From Planococcaceae bacterium UBA3378 (GTDB lineage: Bacteria > Bacillota > Bacilli > Bacillales_A > Planococcaceae): a stretch of 38,690 nt of DNA. The stretch spans positions 1-38,690 of the forward strand of contig DEQA01000008.1 in the NCBI GenBank assembly GCA_002359075.1, in the 5' to 3' direction. Made by a program: the position numbers and the translations under genes. This document shows, piece after piece, positions 15,993-22,864 of the stretch. The stretch's first letter is position 1, and each line of letters opens with the position of its first letter. The notes beneath the pieces were generated by a model. The model saw only the letters and a list, made by a program, of their open reading frames with translations. It ran no database searches and had not been told where the DNA came from.

Positions 15993-17120
15993 ATGAAAAA
16001 ATGGCTACTGGCACTGTTTCTCATCATTAGCTTGCCATTTTCAGCTGCAGCAGCCGGCACATTCAGCGATGTCCCTGCCGACACAGAGGTGGGAAAAGCT
16101 GTGGCAGATTTAGTTACCCGCGGTGTGATCAGCGGTTATAAAGACGGGACTTATCGGCCAAATCAAATCGTAACACGAGCCCAGGCAGCAAAGATTTTAG
16201 CCGGTGTATTAAAGCTTGATACCAAAAGCGCTGCCGCTTCTTTTTCAGATGTCCCGGCAACCTATGAGCATTACGGAGCGATAGCCGCACTTGCTGAACA
16301 AAAAATATTGAATGGCTATGCTGACGGGTCGTTTAAGCCGAATAGCCCGATTACCCGCGGGCAAATGGCTAAAATCTTAACCAATGCCTTTCGTATTTCC
16401 GGTGTATTCCAAACATTGCCGTTTTCAGATATACCAGTCGATTCCGAAACATTCCGGTATGTGAACGCACTATACAGCTATGCCATCACAACCGGAACAT
16501 CAGCCGTCACTTTCTCGCCTGGAGGCTATGTAACTAGAGGTCAGCTGGCGGTGTTTATTACACGTGCCGAAAACTCGCCAAAGAGCGGTACATTAGTAGC
16601 TTCGAATAACATCCAAATGGCAGCTATTACAGATTGGGAAACTGAAAATGATGTAGTTAGGATTGTTTCATCCGGGAGAGAAATTCATTTATTGCCTAAA
16701 AAAGCAGGTTCTACACGCCTACTCATAGCCGGTCCCTCTTCCCTTTCGACAATGCAGCAGCTGCACTACAGATTATATAAGGTGACCGTTCAAAATAATA
16801 ATGGGGCACTGCAAATTAGTATGGCAGACAGAAATATGATCGAAGAGCTTACTCATAATGTTAATTTCTATACATATGAAGATTTACTGCTCAGCTTCAC
16901 GCCGGCCTCTGTCACAGTGCAAGGAATAGACGGAAAAACACTCTCTTCAGGCAGCTATTATATTGGCCGTGCGGTAAATGGCCTTGAGCTTTCCATCTAT
17001 ACACCCGGTCATTACATCGTAACAGTAGCAGGTAGCGGGAAAAGTGCTTCATTCTCTGCTGTAGTGTCTGTCAAAAACTTTGAAACGTCGCTCGATCTCT
17101 ACCCGATAGAAGAATACTGA
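15993..17120 (+). CDS. Secreted SLH-domain protein, unknown C-terminal domain
   Basis: 375 residues from the ATG at 15993, which follows AAGGAGTGA; the longer frame from 15969 lacks such a site. A signal peptide ends near SAAAAG. Three SLH domains follow: TFSDVPADTEVGKAVADLVTRGVISGYKD-type at about 22-75, SFSDVPATYEHYGAI at about 82-135, and a more divergent FSDIPVDSETFRYV at about 145-190. The last third (about 205-375) is beta-rich and unrecognised. The protein should be held on the cell wall by its N-terminal SLH domains. Co-transcription with the fluoride channel genes is likely but the functional link is unknown. Confidence 0.9.
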   Translation: MKKWLLALFLIISLPFSAAAAGTFSDVPADTEVGKAVADLVTRGVISGYKDGTYRPNQIVTRAQAAKILAGVLKLDTKSAAASFSDVPATYEHYGAIAALAEQKILNGYADGSFKPNSPITRGQMAKILTNAFRISGVFQTLPFSDIPVDSETFRYVNALYSYAITTGTSAVTFSPGGYVTRGQLAVFITRAENSPKSGTLVASNNIQMAAITDWETENDVVRIVSSGREIHLLPKKAGSTRLLIAGPSSLSTMQQLHYRLYKVTVQNNNGALQISMADRNMIEELTHNVNFYTYEDLLLSFTPASVTVQGIDGKTLSSGSYYIGRAVNGLELSIYTPGHYIVTVAGSGKSASFSAVVSVKNFETSLDLYPIEEY

Positions 17121-17282
17121 TGAACCGCTCCCCCATGTATCCATAAGTAAAACAATAACATGCGCTGCTCAAGCAAAATTCAATTCTTCCATAGAAGTAA
17201 GACACAAGCATTTGAAGATCTTTACAGGGCGTTTAAACGACCAATTCTACAAGCTACTATTCTTGTATAGTTTCTAAGCATA

Positions 17283-17330
17283 AAAAAGAACCAGGAAAGC
17301 ATACTAAAAGTATGTTCCTGATTCTTTTTC
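17283..17330. terminator. Bidirectional terminator between the SLH gene and sodA
   Basis: AAAGAA..AGGAAAGCATACT pairs with AGTATG-TTCCT..TTCTTT, with T-rich ends on both strands. The remainder of 17121-17432 shows no gene or other signal. Confidence 0.85.
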
Positions 17331-17432
17331 AATATTTGCTTCCTCTTTTTCTCCTGTTCTATGAAACAACTTACTATCATCAGATACCAACATCGTTACA
17401 TAGGTATGAAGATTATTTTGAGAAGGCAGCTA

Positions 17433-18038
17433 TTATTTAGCTTCTTGGAATTTTTTCTCTACTGCGTCCCAGTTTACTACATTCCAGAATGCACCGATGT
17501 AGTCCGGACGACGGTTTTGGTAGTTTAAGTAGTAAGCATGCTCCCAAACGTCTAAACCAAGGATAGGTGTTTTCCCTTCCATTACTGGAGAGTCTTGGTT
17601 TGGAGTTGAAGTAACAGCAACTGAATCACCATCAACGATTAACCAAGCCCAGCCTGAACCGAAACGAGTAGTAGCTGCTTTTGCAAACTCTTCTTTGAAA
17701 GCATCGAATGAACCGAATTTCGCTTCGATTGCCGCTTTCACTTCACCTACAGGCTCGTTAGAACCGCCTGGAGCGATTACTTCCCAGAATAATGTGTGGT
17801 TAGCGTGACCGCCGCCGTTGTTGCGTACAGCAGTTTGTTTATCAGCTGGAAGTGCATCCAGGTTAGCGATTAGTTCGTTGATGTCTTTATCAGCAAATTC
17901 TGTACCTTCTACTGCTGCGTTTAAGTTTGTTACATACGTGTTGTGATGTTTTGTATGGTGGATTTCCATTGTACGTGCATCGATATGTGGTTCTAATGCA
18001 TCGTACGCATACGTTAATTCTGGTAATTTATAAGCCAT
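17433..18038 (-). CDS. sodA: Superoxide dismutase, Mn/Fe family
   Basis: 201 residues. It converts superoxide to oxygen and hydrogen peroxide in the cytoplasm. The four metal ligands are visible: His27 in EIHHTKHH, His81 in GGGHANHTLFW, and Asp163 and His167 in LDVWEHAYYLNYQNRR. The GGGHANH context and overall sequence fit the manganese type, though metal choice cannot be proved from sequence. AAGGAGG lies nine bases before the ATG. The position beside yqgC matches B. subtilis. Confidence 0.97.
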   Translation of the reverse strand: MAYKLPELTYAYDALEPHIDARTMEIHHTKHHNTYVTNLNAAVEGTEFADKDINELIANLDALPADKQTAVRNNGGGHANHTLFWEVIAPGGSNEPVGEVKAAIEAKFGSFDAFKEEFAKAATTRFGSGWAWLIVDGDSVAVTSTPNQDSPVMEGKTPILGLDVWEHAYYLNYQNRRPDYIGAFWNVVNWDAVEKKFQEAK

Positions 18039-18079
18039 GACAATTCCTCCTTGAGATAAATAAATATGATGCCATATCT

Positions 18080-18108
18080 AAGGTATCAAAATTGTTTAAT
18101 AGGTTCAA
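18080..18108 (-). promoter_or_regulatory. Probable sodA promoter
   Basis: Minus strand TTGAAC (18108-18103), a 17-base spacer and TACCTT (18085-18080), about 45 bases before the sodA start. The -10 is a weak match. Confidence 0.5.
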
Positions 18109-18159
18109 CTAAAAAAGCCCCGAATATGGTAAATCAGCCTTTAGACGGAAATGGCCCGG

Positions 18160-18639
18160 TTAGATGACGAAAAAGAACAGACCAATCATGAGCGCCTGCA
18201 AAATTCCTTTCGTGATAATTGATGTTAAGAACCCGACAAGCGAACCGACCCCGGCCTTCATTGCCTGCTGCCACGTTGTCCGTGTCACAAGCAGCTCAGC
18301 TACGACTGCTCCTAAAAACGGCCCGACAAGAATACCAGCAAACGGGATGACAAATGGGCCGATCAAAAGGCCAATGGTGCTCCCCCATATTCCCGCATTC
18401 GATCCGCCGAATTTTTTCACGCCGACAAGGTTGGAAACAGTATCTGCGCCAAACAGCAGCACAACAAGTAGAATTTCAATTAGCCAAAACCACCATGGTA
18501 AATCACTGAAGGTATAAAACAATCCATACACAACAAATCCACCTAATATAAATAACACAGATGGAATAATCGGATAGATCAGCCCTACAAATGCAACTCC
18601 AAATAATGCAATAATTAATATCCAAGCAATAATATCCAT
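18160..18639 (-). CDS. yqgC: DUF456 membrane protein (YqgC-like)
   Basis: 159 residues with four to five membrane segments. Glycine-rich motifs GIWGSTIGLLIGPFVIPFAGILVGPFLGAVVAELL are typical of the DUF456 family and repeat the small-residue pattern of glycine-zipper helices. AGAAGGAGG lies before the ATG. It is divergent from the yqgB-like gene and upstream of sodA, the same neighbourhood as in B. subtilis. The molecular function is unknown. Confidence 0.88.
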   Translation of the reverse strand: MDIIAWILIIALFGVAFVGLIYPIIPSVLFILGGFVVYGLFYTFSDLPWWFWLIEILLVVLLFGADTVSNLVGVKKFGGSNAGIWGSTIGLLIGPFVIPFAGILVGPFLGAVVAELLVTRTTWQQAMKAGVGSLVGFLTSIITKGILQALMIGLFFFVI

Positions 18640-18751
18640 CGTATCCTCCTTCTTTCTCTCAAATTACGTATGACATTCTAAAAGGTTTCAAGCAATGTCC
18701 ATTTTCCTCCTCTCCTTTTCATGGTAAACTTTCGGTTGGAGGAGAAATGAT

Positions 18752-19258
18752 ATGAGACATTCACAATTATTTACCGATAGCTTGTTCAACCCTAAAAAGC
18801 TGGCTGCCTACCGGATTATGCCCATTGGCAAGATCATTCAATACGTGTTCCTGCTTATTACAGTCGTAACGGTATTTTCATTCGGCCAATTTATAACCGG
18901 TTTTTCTGAAGACATTTTCAATATCGAAGGCGTAGCGGACTATTTGGATGATATCCAGTGGCTGTTATATCCGTTTGCTTTTGTCTTTTTATTTATCATG
19001 ACTTCCCTGCTTATTTTCGCGCGCATCAGCTTATATGCCCTGGCAGGCTACGTACTGGCAGTTGCGATGAAACGCCGCGGGGAATATCGCCATATTTGGC
19101 GGACAGCAGCTTTTGCCATTACATGGGCTACACTATTAGCTATCGCATTTTCCTTTTTCCATTTCTCGGATTTGTGGACAGCGATGATAGGAATCTTTAT
19201 CACAATGAGCTTTATTATCACTGCATTAATAAAATACCCAAAACAACCTAAAAAATAA
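18752..19258 (+). CDS. yqgB: DUF1189 membrane protein (YqgB-like)
   Basis: 168 residues with about four to five membrane helices after a short cytoplasmic start. The N-terminal FNPKKLAAYRIMPIGKIIQYVFLL pattern is typical of DUF1189 proteins, in which an F..PK..A.YR...GK.I.Y motif precedes the first helix. GGAGGAG lies before the ATG. The family is a conserved membrane protein of unknown role in Bacillales. The gene is followed 50 bases later by the yqfZ-like gene and the two may share a transcript. Confidence 0.85.
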   Translation: MRHSQLFTDSLFNPKKLAAYRIMPIGKIIQYVFLLITVVTVFSFGQFITGFSEDIFNIEGVADYLDDIQWLLYPFAFVFLFIMTSLLIFARISLYALAGYVLAVAMKRRGEYRHIWRTAAFAITWATLLAIAFSFFHFSDLWTAMIGIFITMSFIITALIKYPKQPKK

Positions 19259-19308
19259 GCATGAATCTCTCACTCGCACATATAGTGTTGTGCAAGGGGG
19301 GATTTTTT

Positions 19309-19632
19309 TTGCGATTATTAGGCTGGACTATACTTATCTTTCTGATTGCTGCTGTTATTAAAATAGATTTACAGGAAGGAACGATGCCTCTTACGAATTT
19401 TTATGAGAAGCCGTGTACGGAAATCGTAGAATATGAAACCGTCCAGGTCAAAATCAGGGAAAACGATACAATCTACAGCCTACTTGCAGCTACACCTTCC
19501 GCAGAAACGATTCCCCAGTCAGAAAGACTGACATTATTTTTTACATATAACCCGCATCTTCAAAATCAGCGCCTTATTCCCGGTGAAGAAGTTATAATCC
19601 CGATAAAGCAAATAAATCATTGTGAAAAATAA
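19309..19632 (+). CDS. yqfZ: LysM-like membrane-anchored protein (YqfZ-like)
   Basis: About 107 residues from the TTG at 19309, six bases after AAGGGGGGA; the ATG at 19261 has no ribosome site. One membrane segment (LLGWTILIFLIAAVIKI) at the N-terminus puts the rest outside. The external part has a LysM-like pattern: VKIRENDTIYSLLAA, then a helix, then NPHLQNQRLIPGEEVIIPI, as in LysM modules that bind peptidoglycan glycans. In B. subtilis the yqfZ product is described as a spore-formation-related LysM protein; position next to ispG agrees. Confidence 0.8.
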   Translation: MRLLGWTILIFLIAAVIKIDLQEGTMPLTNFYEKPCTEIVEYETVQVKIRENDTIYSLLAATPSAETIPQSERLTLFFTYNPHLQNQRLIPGEEVIIPIKQINHCEK

Positions 19633-19649
19633 TAATCTGGTCTTCTTTC

Positions 19650-19679
19650 TTGTCATTTACTTTCCGACACTGATAAAAT
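19650..19679 (+). promoter_or_regulatory. SigA-type promoter of ispG
   Basis: TTGTCA (19650-19655), an 18-base spacer and TAAAAT (19674-19679), about 50 bases before the ispG start. Confidence 0.65.
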
Positions 19680-19729
19680 AGGGTACAGTGATGGTCTACA
19701 TATGAAGGCCTGAAAAGGAGAGAAATCAA

Positions 19730-20839
19730 ATGAGTGAAATCGTTCACCGTACAAAAACGCGTCCTGTGCGTGTCGGTAACTTAACGATCGGTGGCAATAA
19801 CGAAGTCGTTATTCAAAGTATGTGTACAACAAAAACACATGATGTAGAAGCCACTGTAGCAGAAATCAAACGTTTAGAAGAAGCCGGATGCCAAATCGTT
19901 CGTGTAGCAGTGCCAGATGAGCGCGCTGCTGATGCGATTGCTGAGATAAAAAAACAAATTTCTATTCCGCTTGTGGCGGATATTCACTTTGACTACCGTT
20001 TAGCTTTAAAAGCGATAGAAAACGGTATCGATAAAGTCCGTATTAACCCGGGTAACATCGGTCGCCGTGAAAAGGTGGAAGCGGTTGTCAATGCGGCAAA
20101 AGCAAAAGGAATTCCAATCCGTATCGGTGTAAATGCCGGTTCTTTAGAACGCCATATTCTAGAAAAATACGGTTACCCGACTGCGGACGGTATGGTAGAA
20201 TCTGCACTTCATCATATCAAAATATTAGAAGATCTTGATTTCCATGACATTATTGTGTCGATGAAGGCTTCAGATGTTAACTTGGCAATTGAAGCGTATG
20301 AAAAAGCCGCGATGGCCTTTGATTATCCTCTTCATCTTGGTATTACAGAATCCGGTACATTGTTTGCCGGTACCGTAAAATCGGCGGCAGGTCTTGGTGC
20401 GATTCTTTCAAAAGGAATCGGTAATACGTTACGTATCTCTCTTTCTGCCGATCCTGTAGAAGAGATAAAAGTAGCACGTGAGCTATTAAAATCATTTGGT
20501 CTTGCATCAAACATGGCTACATTGATTTCCTGCCCTACTTGCGGACGTATTGAAATCGATTTAATTTCCATTGCCAATGAAGTGGAAGAATACATTTCAA
20601 AATTAAATGTACCATTAAAAGTCGCAGTGCTTGGCTGTGCTGTAAACGGACCTGGCGAAGCGCGCGAGGCAGATATCGGTATTGCCGGTGCCCGCGGGGA
20701 AGGCCTTCTGTTCATGAAAGGAAAAACAGTCCGTAAAGTACCGGAGGAAACAATGGTAGAGGAACTGAAAAAAGAAATTGATAAGCTGGCAGCTGAAATG
20801 CTGGAAAAACGCGAAGCAGAAGCAAATGTAAATGCTTAA
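19730..20839 (+). CDS. ispG: 4-hydroxy-3-methylbut-2-en-1-yl diphosphate synthase
   Basis: 369 residues, matching the bacterial IspG length. It makes HMBPP from MEcPP, the sixth step of the non-mevalonate isoprenoid pathway, with a 4Fe-4S cluster and flavodoxin or ferredoxin. The cluster ligands are visible: Cys268 and Cys271 (SCPTCGR), Cys303 (LGCAVNG) and Glu310. The TIM-barrel part has the conserved VQSMCTTKT and RINPGNIG motifs. AAAAGGAGAG precedes the ATG. A nucleotidase gene follows after 16 bases. Confidence 0.97.
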   Translation: MSEIVHRTKTRPVRVGNLTIGGNNEVVIQSMCTTKTHDVEATVAEIKRLEEAGCQIVRVAVPDERAADAIAEIKKQISIPLVADIHFDYRLALKAIENGIDKVRINPGNIGRREKVEAVVNAAKAKGIPIRIGVNAGSLERHILEKYGYPTADGMVESALHHIKILEDLDFHDIIVSMKASDVNLAIEAYEKAAMAFDYPLHLGITESGTLFAGTVKSAAGLGAILSKGIGNTLRISLSADPVEEIKVARELLKSFGLASNMATLISCPTCGRIEIDLISIANEVEEYISKLNVPLKVAVLGCAVNGPGEAREADIGIAGARGEGLLFMKGKTVRKVPEETMVEELKKEIDKLAAEMLEKREAEANVNA

Positions 20840-20855
20840 TATGGGGGTGACACAA

Positions 20856-21434
20856 GTGGCTACAAAATTAAAACCCCGTTTTGGCATCGACATTGATGGA
20901 ACAGTGACATGTCCTGCGACGCTCATTCCTCATATCAATAAGCAGTACAACGTCAGTATTACGCTGGATGATGTAGTGGAATATGACTTTTTAAGTGCAT
21001 TTCCCCACCCTGTTGACCGGGCTCAATTTAATGCATGGTTTAAGGAAAACGAGCCTTCCATGTATGCCGCGAGCGAATTGGCAGCAGACGCAAAGAATAT
21101 TTTAAGCGCCTGGAAAAGCCGGTATGAGCTCTATTACATTTCTGCCCGCGGGGAACATGTCTTGGATATTACAGCAAAGTGGTTCCAGGAACAATGTATC
21201 CCGTATGATCATATTGAATTGATCGGCAGCCATGATAAAATTGCGGCTGCCCGTCTGCATGAAGTAGATGCCTTTTTTGAAGATAAGCATGATAATGCCG
21301 TCATGATTGCTGAGGAATTGAATATCCCTGTGATTTTGTTCAATACCCCATATAATCAATTGGCTGTTCCTTCAAATGTCATCCGTGTCAACAGCTGGTT
21401 GGAGGCAAATGACTGGATCCAAAAGAAATTCTGA
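20856..21434 (+). CDS. yqfW: HAD-family 5'(3')-nucleotidase-like protein (YqfW-like)
   Basis: 192 residues from the GTG at 20856, five bases after GGGGGTGA; this separates it from ispG, whereas the ATG at 20832 would overlap. The HAD nucleophile motif reads FGIDIDGTVT (DxDGT), and ISARGE and SHDKIAAARLHEVDAFFEDKHDNA supply the Ser, Lys and acidic motifs. The family is annotated as putative deoxyribonucleotidase. The role is not tested. It forms an operon with ispG and ends at a strong terminator. Confidence 0.88.
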   Translation: MATKLKPRFGIDIDGTVTCPATLIPHINKQYNVSITLDDVVEYDFLSAFPHPVDRAQFNAWFKENEPSMYAASELAADAKNILSAWKSRYELYYISARGEHVLDITAKWFQEQCIPYDHIELIGSHDKIAAARLHEVDAFFEDKHDNAVMIAEELNIPVILFNTPYNQLAVPSNVIRVNSWLEANDWIQKKF

Positions 21435-21435
21435 C

Positions 21436-21481
21436 AAAAAGAGTGTAGAAAGCGGATTTACCGTCTTTCTACACTCTTTTT
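21436..21481 (+). terminator. Terminator of the ispG-yqfW operon
   Basis: AAAAAGAGTGTAGAAAG is followed by a 12-base loop and CTTTCTACACTCTTTTT, a near-perfect long stem with terminal T run. Confidence 0.92.
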
Positions 21482-21501
21482 ATGTTCAGCTTGTCCCCCT
21501 A

Positions 21502-21630
21502 TCAAATGACAAGAATGCCTTTTCGCCAACGCTCTACAAAGCTTTCAAAGGTAACACCATACTTTTCATAAACATTATGATAAACGAAATATATCCCCAA
21601 TTTGTCCAGTATCTCATCATCGATACGCAA
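21502..21630 (-). CDS. Candidate small protein, 42 residues
   Basis: A TTG start at 21630 lies eight bases after a full AGGAGG site. The open frame encodes 42 residues starting MRIDDEILDKLGIYFVYHNV and ending in ERWRKGILVI. The composition is protein-like: balanced charge, aromatic residues, amphipathic periodicity, no low complexity. It lies in the otherwise gene-free 21482-21840 gap, antisense to nothing known. I recognise no family. A good promoter was not found. Expression is unproved. Confidence 0.5.
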   Translation of the reverse strand: MRIDDEILDKLGIYFVYHNVYEKYGVTFESFVERWRKGILVI

Positions 21631-21840
21631 CAGATTCTCCTCCTGCCTATTATTGATATCCAGTGATTAATAACTGTTACAGCCAGGTCTCTATTGCAAA
21701 ACGACCGGACGCTATAACTCACCACTTTTACAAAAAGATGTAAAGAAATAGTCACATTCACAGTGGAAGTCGGCATTTTTCATGAATGAAGTTTTAGTAA
21801 GATGGAGGTGGAAGATTTATGTAGAGTTGGAGGAGCTGCA

Positions 21841-22341
21841 ATGCGGAAAATTTTTATCTTATGCTCAGTTAGTATACTTTTATTTTGTTTAGTAGGATGC
21901 TCCGATACGTTAAGTGAGATCAAACATGCGGCATCGGGTATTAATGATGCGGCAGATAAAGCTGCCACTGCCATTTCACAAGATGTCCATTCCATCCGGG
22001 CAATAGAGATTTCATACAACGGTGAAACCTTTACTGTAAACGACCTATTTAAATCCATCTTACGTGACGTCCAGTGGCATTATGAACAGGAAGTGGACAA
22101 AACTTCAATAAAAGTAACAGGCACTTGGCAGCCTGATTTATTTGCCTCATACGCCATTGAAAAAAGCAATCAAGAAGATCTGGCTGAGTACGGAGAAGTA
22201 ACAGTAGTGATAGGAGTCGACAATCATATTATTCAGGAAGATGATACGAGGGTCGTATTACTGTATCACGGAGACACATTGCTGGATGAAAGCGGCCGGG
22301 ACATTCTCCACTATTTATATGACTATTACACAAACAAATAA
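21841..22341 (+). CDS. Lipoprotein, unknown function
   Basis: 166 residues from the ATG at 21841, seven bases after GGAGG; the frame upstream of it lacks a site. A short signal peptide ends with the lipobox LVGC, giving a lipid-anchored extracellular protein. The mature part starts with a helical SDTLSEIKHAASGINDAADKAATAIS, then a mixed region. The C-terminal half resembles a small receptor-like alpha/beta domain (VTVVIGVDNHIIQEDDTRVVLLYHGD). No family recognised. It precedes the csbD gene but is separated from it by a SigB-like promoter. Confidence 0.82.
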   Translation: MRKIFILCSVSILLFCLVGCSDTLSEIKHAASGINDAADKAATAISQDVHSIRAIEISYNGETFTVNDLFKSILRDVQWHYEQEVDKTSIKVTGTWQPDLFASYAIEKSNQEDLAEYGEVTVVIGVDNHIIQEDDTRVVLLYHGDTLLDESGRDILHYLYDYYTNK

Positions 22342-22414
22342 GTAGCATTGCTTTTAGCTGTATAGTTTTAATATACATAGCAGGCTGGTAAATCTTCCAA
22401 TGGTTTGGCCATAT

Positions 22415-22439
22415 GTTTAATTTCACTTGTAAGGGGAAG
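22415..22439 (+). promoter_or_regulatory. SigB-type promoter of the CsbD-family gene
   Basis: GTTTAA (22415-22420), a 13-base spacer and GGGAAG (22434-22439), close to the general-stress consensus GTTTAA..GGGTAT. It lies 36 bases upstream of the start codon of a gene family known to be SigB-controlled. Confidence 0.7.
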
Positions 22440-22474
22440 AGACTTAAGACCGAAACTTTAAGGAGGTTTTTTAC

Positions 22475-22678
22475 ATGACAAACTTATCAGATAAAATGAA
22501 AAGTGCAGGTAACAAACTGAAAGGTGAGGCAAAAGAAAGTCTCGGAAAAGCAGCAAATGATCCGGAACTTCGTGCAGAAGGACGTTTAGACCGTTTAAAA
22601 GGCGAAGCACAGGAAGAAGTGGCCGAAATGAAGGATGATATTCTTCATGAGGACGATTTACAGCACAGAAAAAAATAA
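22475..22678 (+). CDS. csbD: CsbD-family stress protein
   Basis: 67 residues, rich in Lys, Glu and Ala, with the family pattern SDKMKSAGNKLKGEAKESLGKAANDPELRAEGRLDRLKGEAQE. CsbD-like proteins are small, charged, probably partly disordered proteins induced by general stress in Bacillus; their molecular role is unknown. AGGAGG lies eight bases before the ATG. The SigB-like promoter 36 bases upstream agrees with the family's regulation. Confidence 0.92.
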   Translation: MTNLSDKMKSAGNKLKGEAKESLGKAANDPELRAEGRLDRLKGEAQEEVAEMKDDILHEDDLQHRKK

Positions 22679-22692
22679 TCTTTAAAATGACA

Positions 22693-22735
22693 AGAAAAGC
22701 AGGAAAGATACATCAATCTTTCCTGTTTTTCTTTT
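22693..22735 (+). terminator. Terminator of the csbD gene
   Basis: CAGGAAAGAT pairs with ATCTTTCCTG around a short ACATCA loop, flanked by AAGAAAA and TTTTTCTTTT. Confidence 0.9.
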
Positions 22736-22864
22736 GTTTTATTCTATATTTTTTTGAATATCCCTCTTTTCACGCGCATATAAAGAGTTATAATATGTAA
22801 ATAGTTGCTAATATTTTCTGTATTATTCGACAATATTTTCATTATATTTGTAGGGGGACACTGA

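Noticed and set aside
20332..20926. Minus-strand frames inside ispG and at its end
   Set aside because: They are antisense shadows of ispG and yqfW, with no ribosome site or recognisable product.
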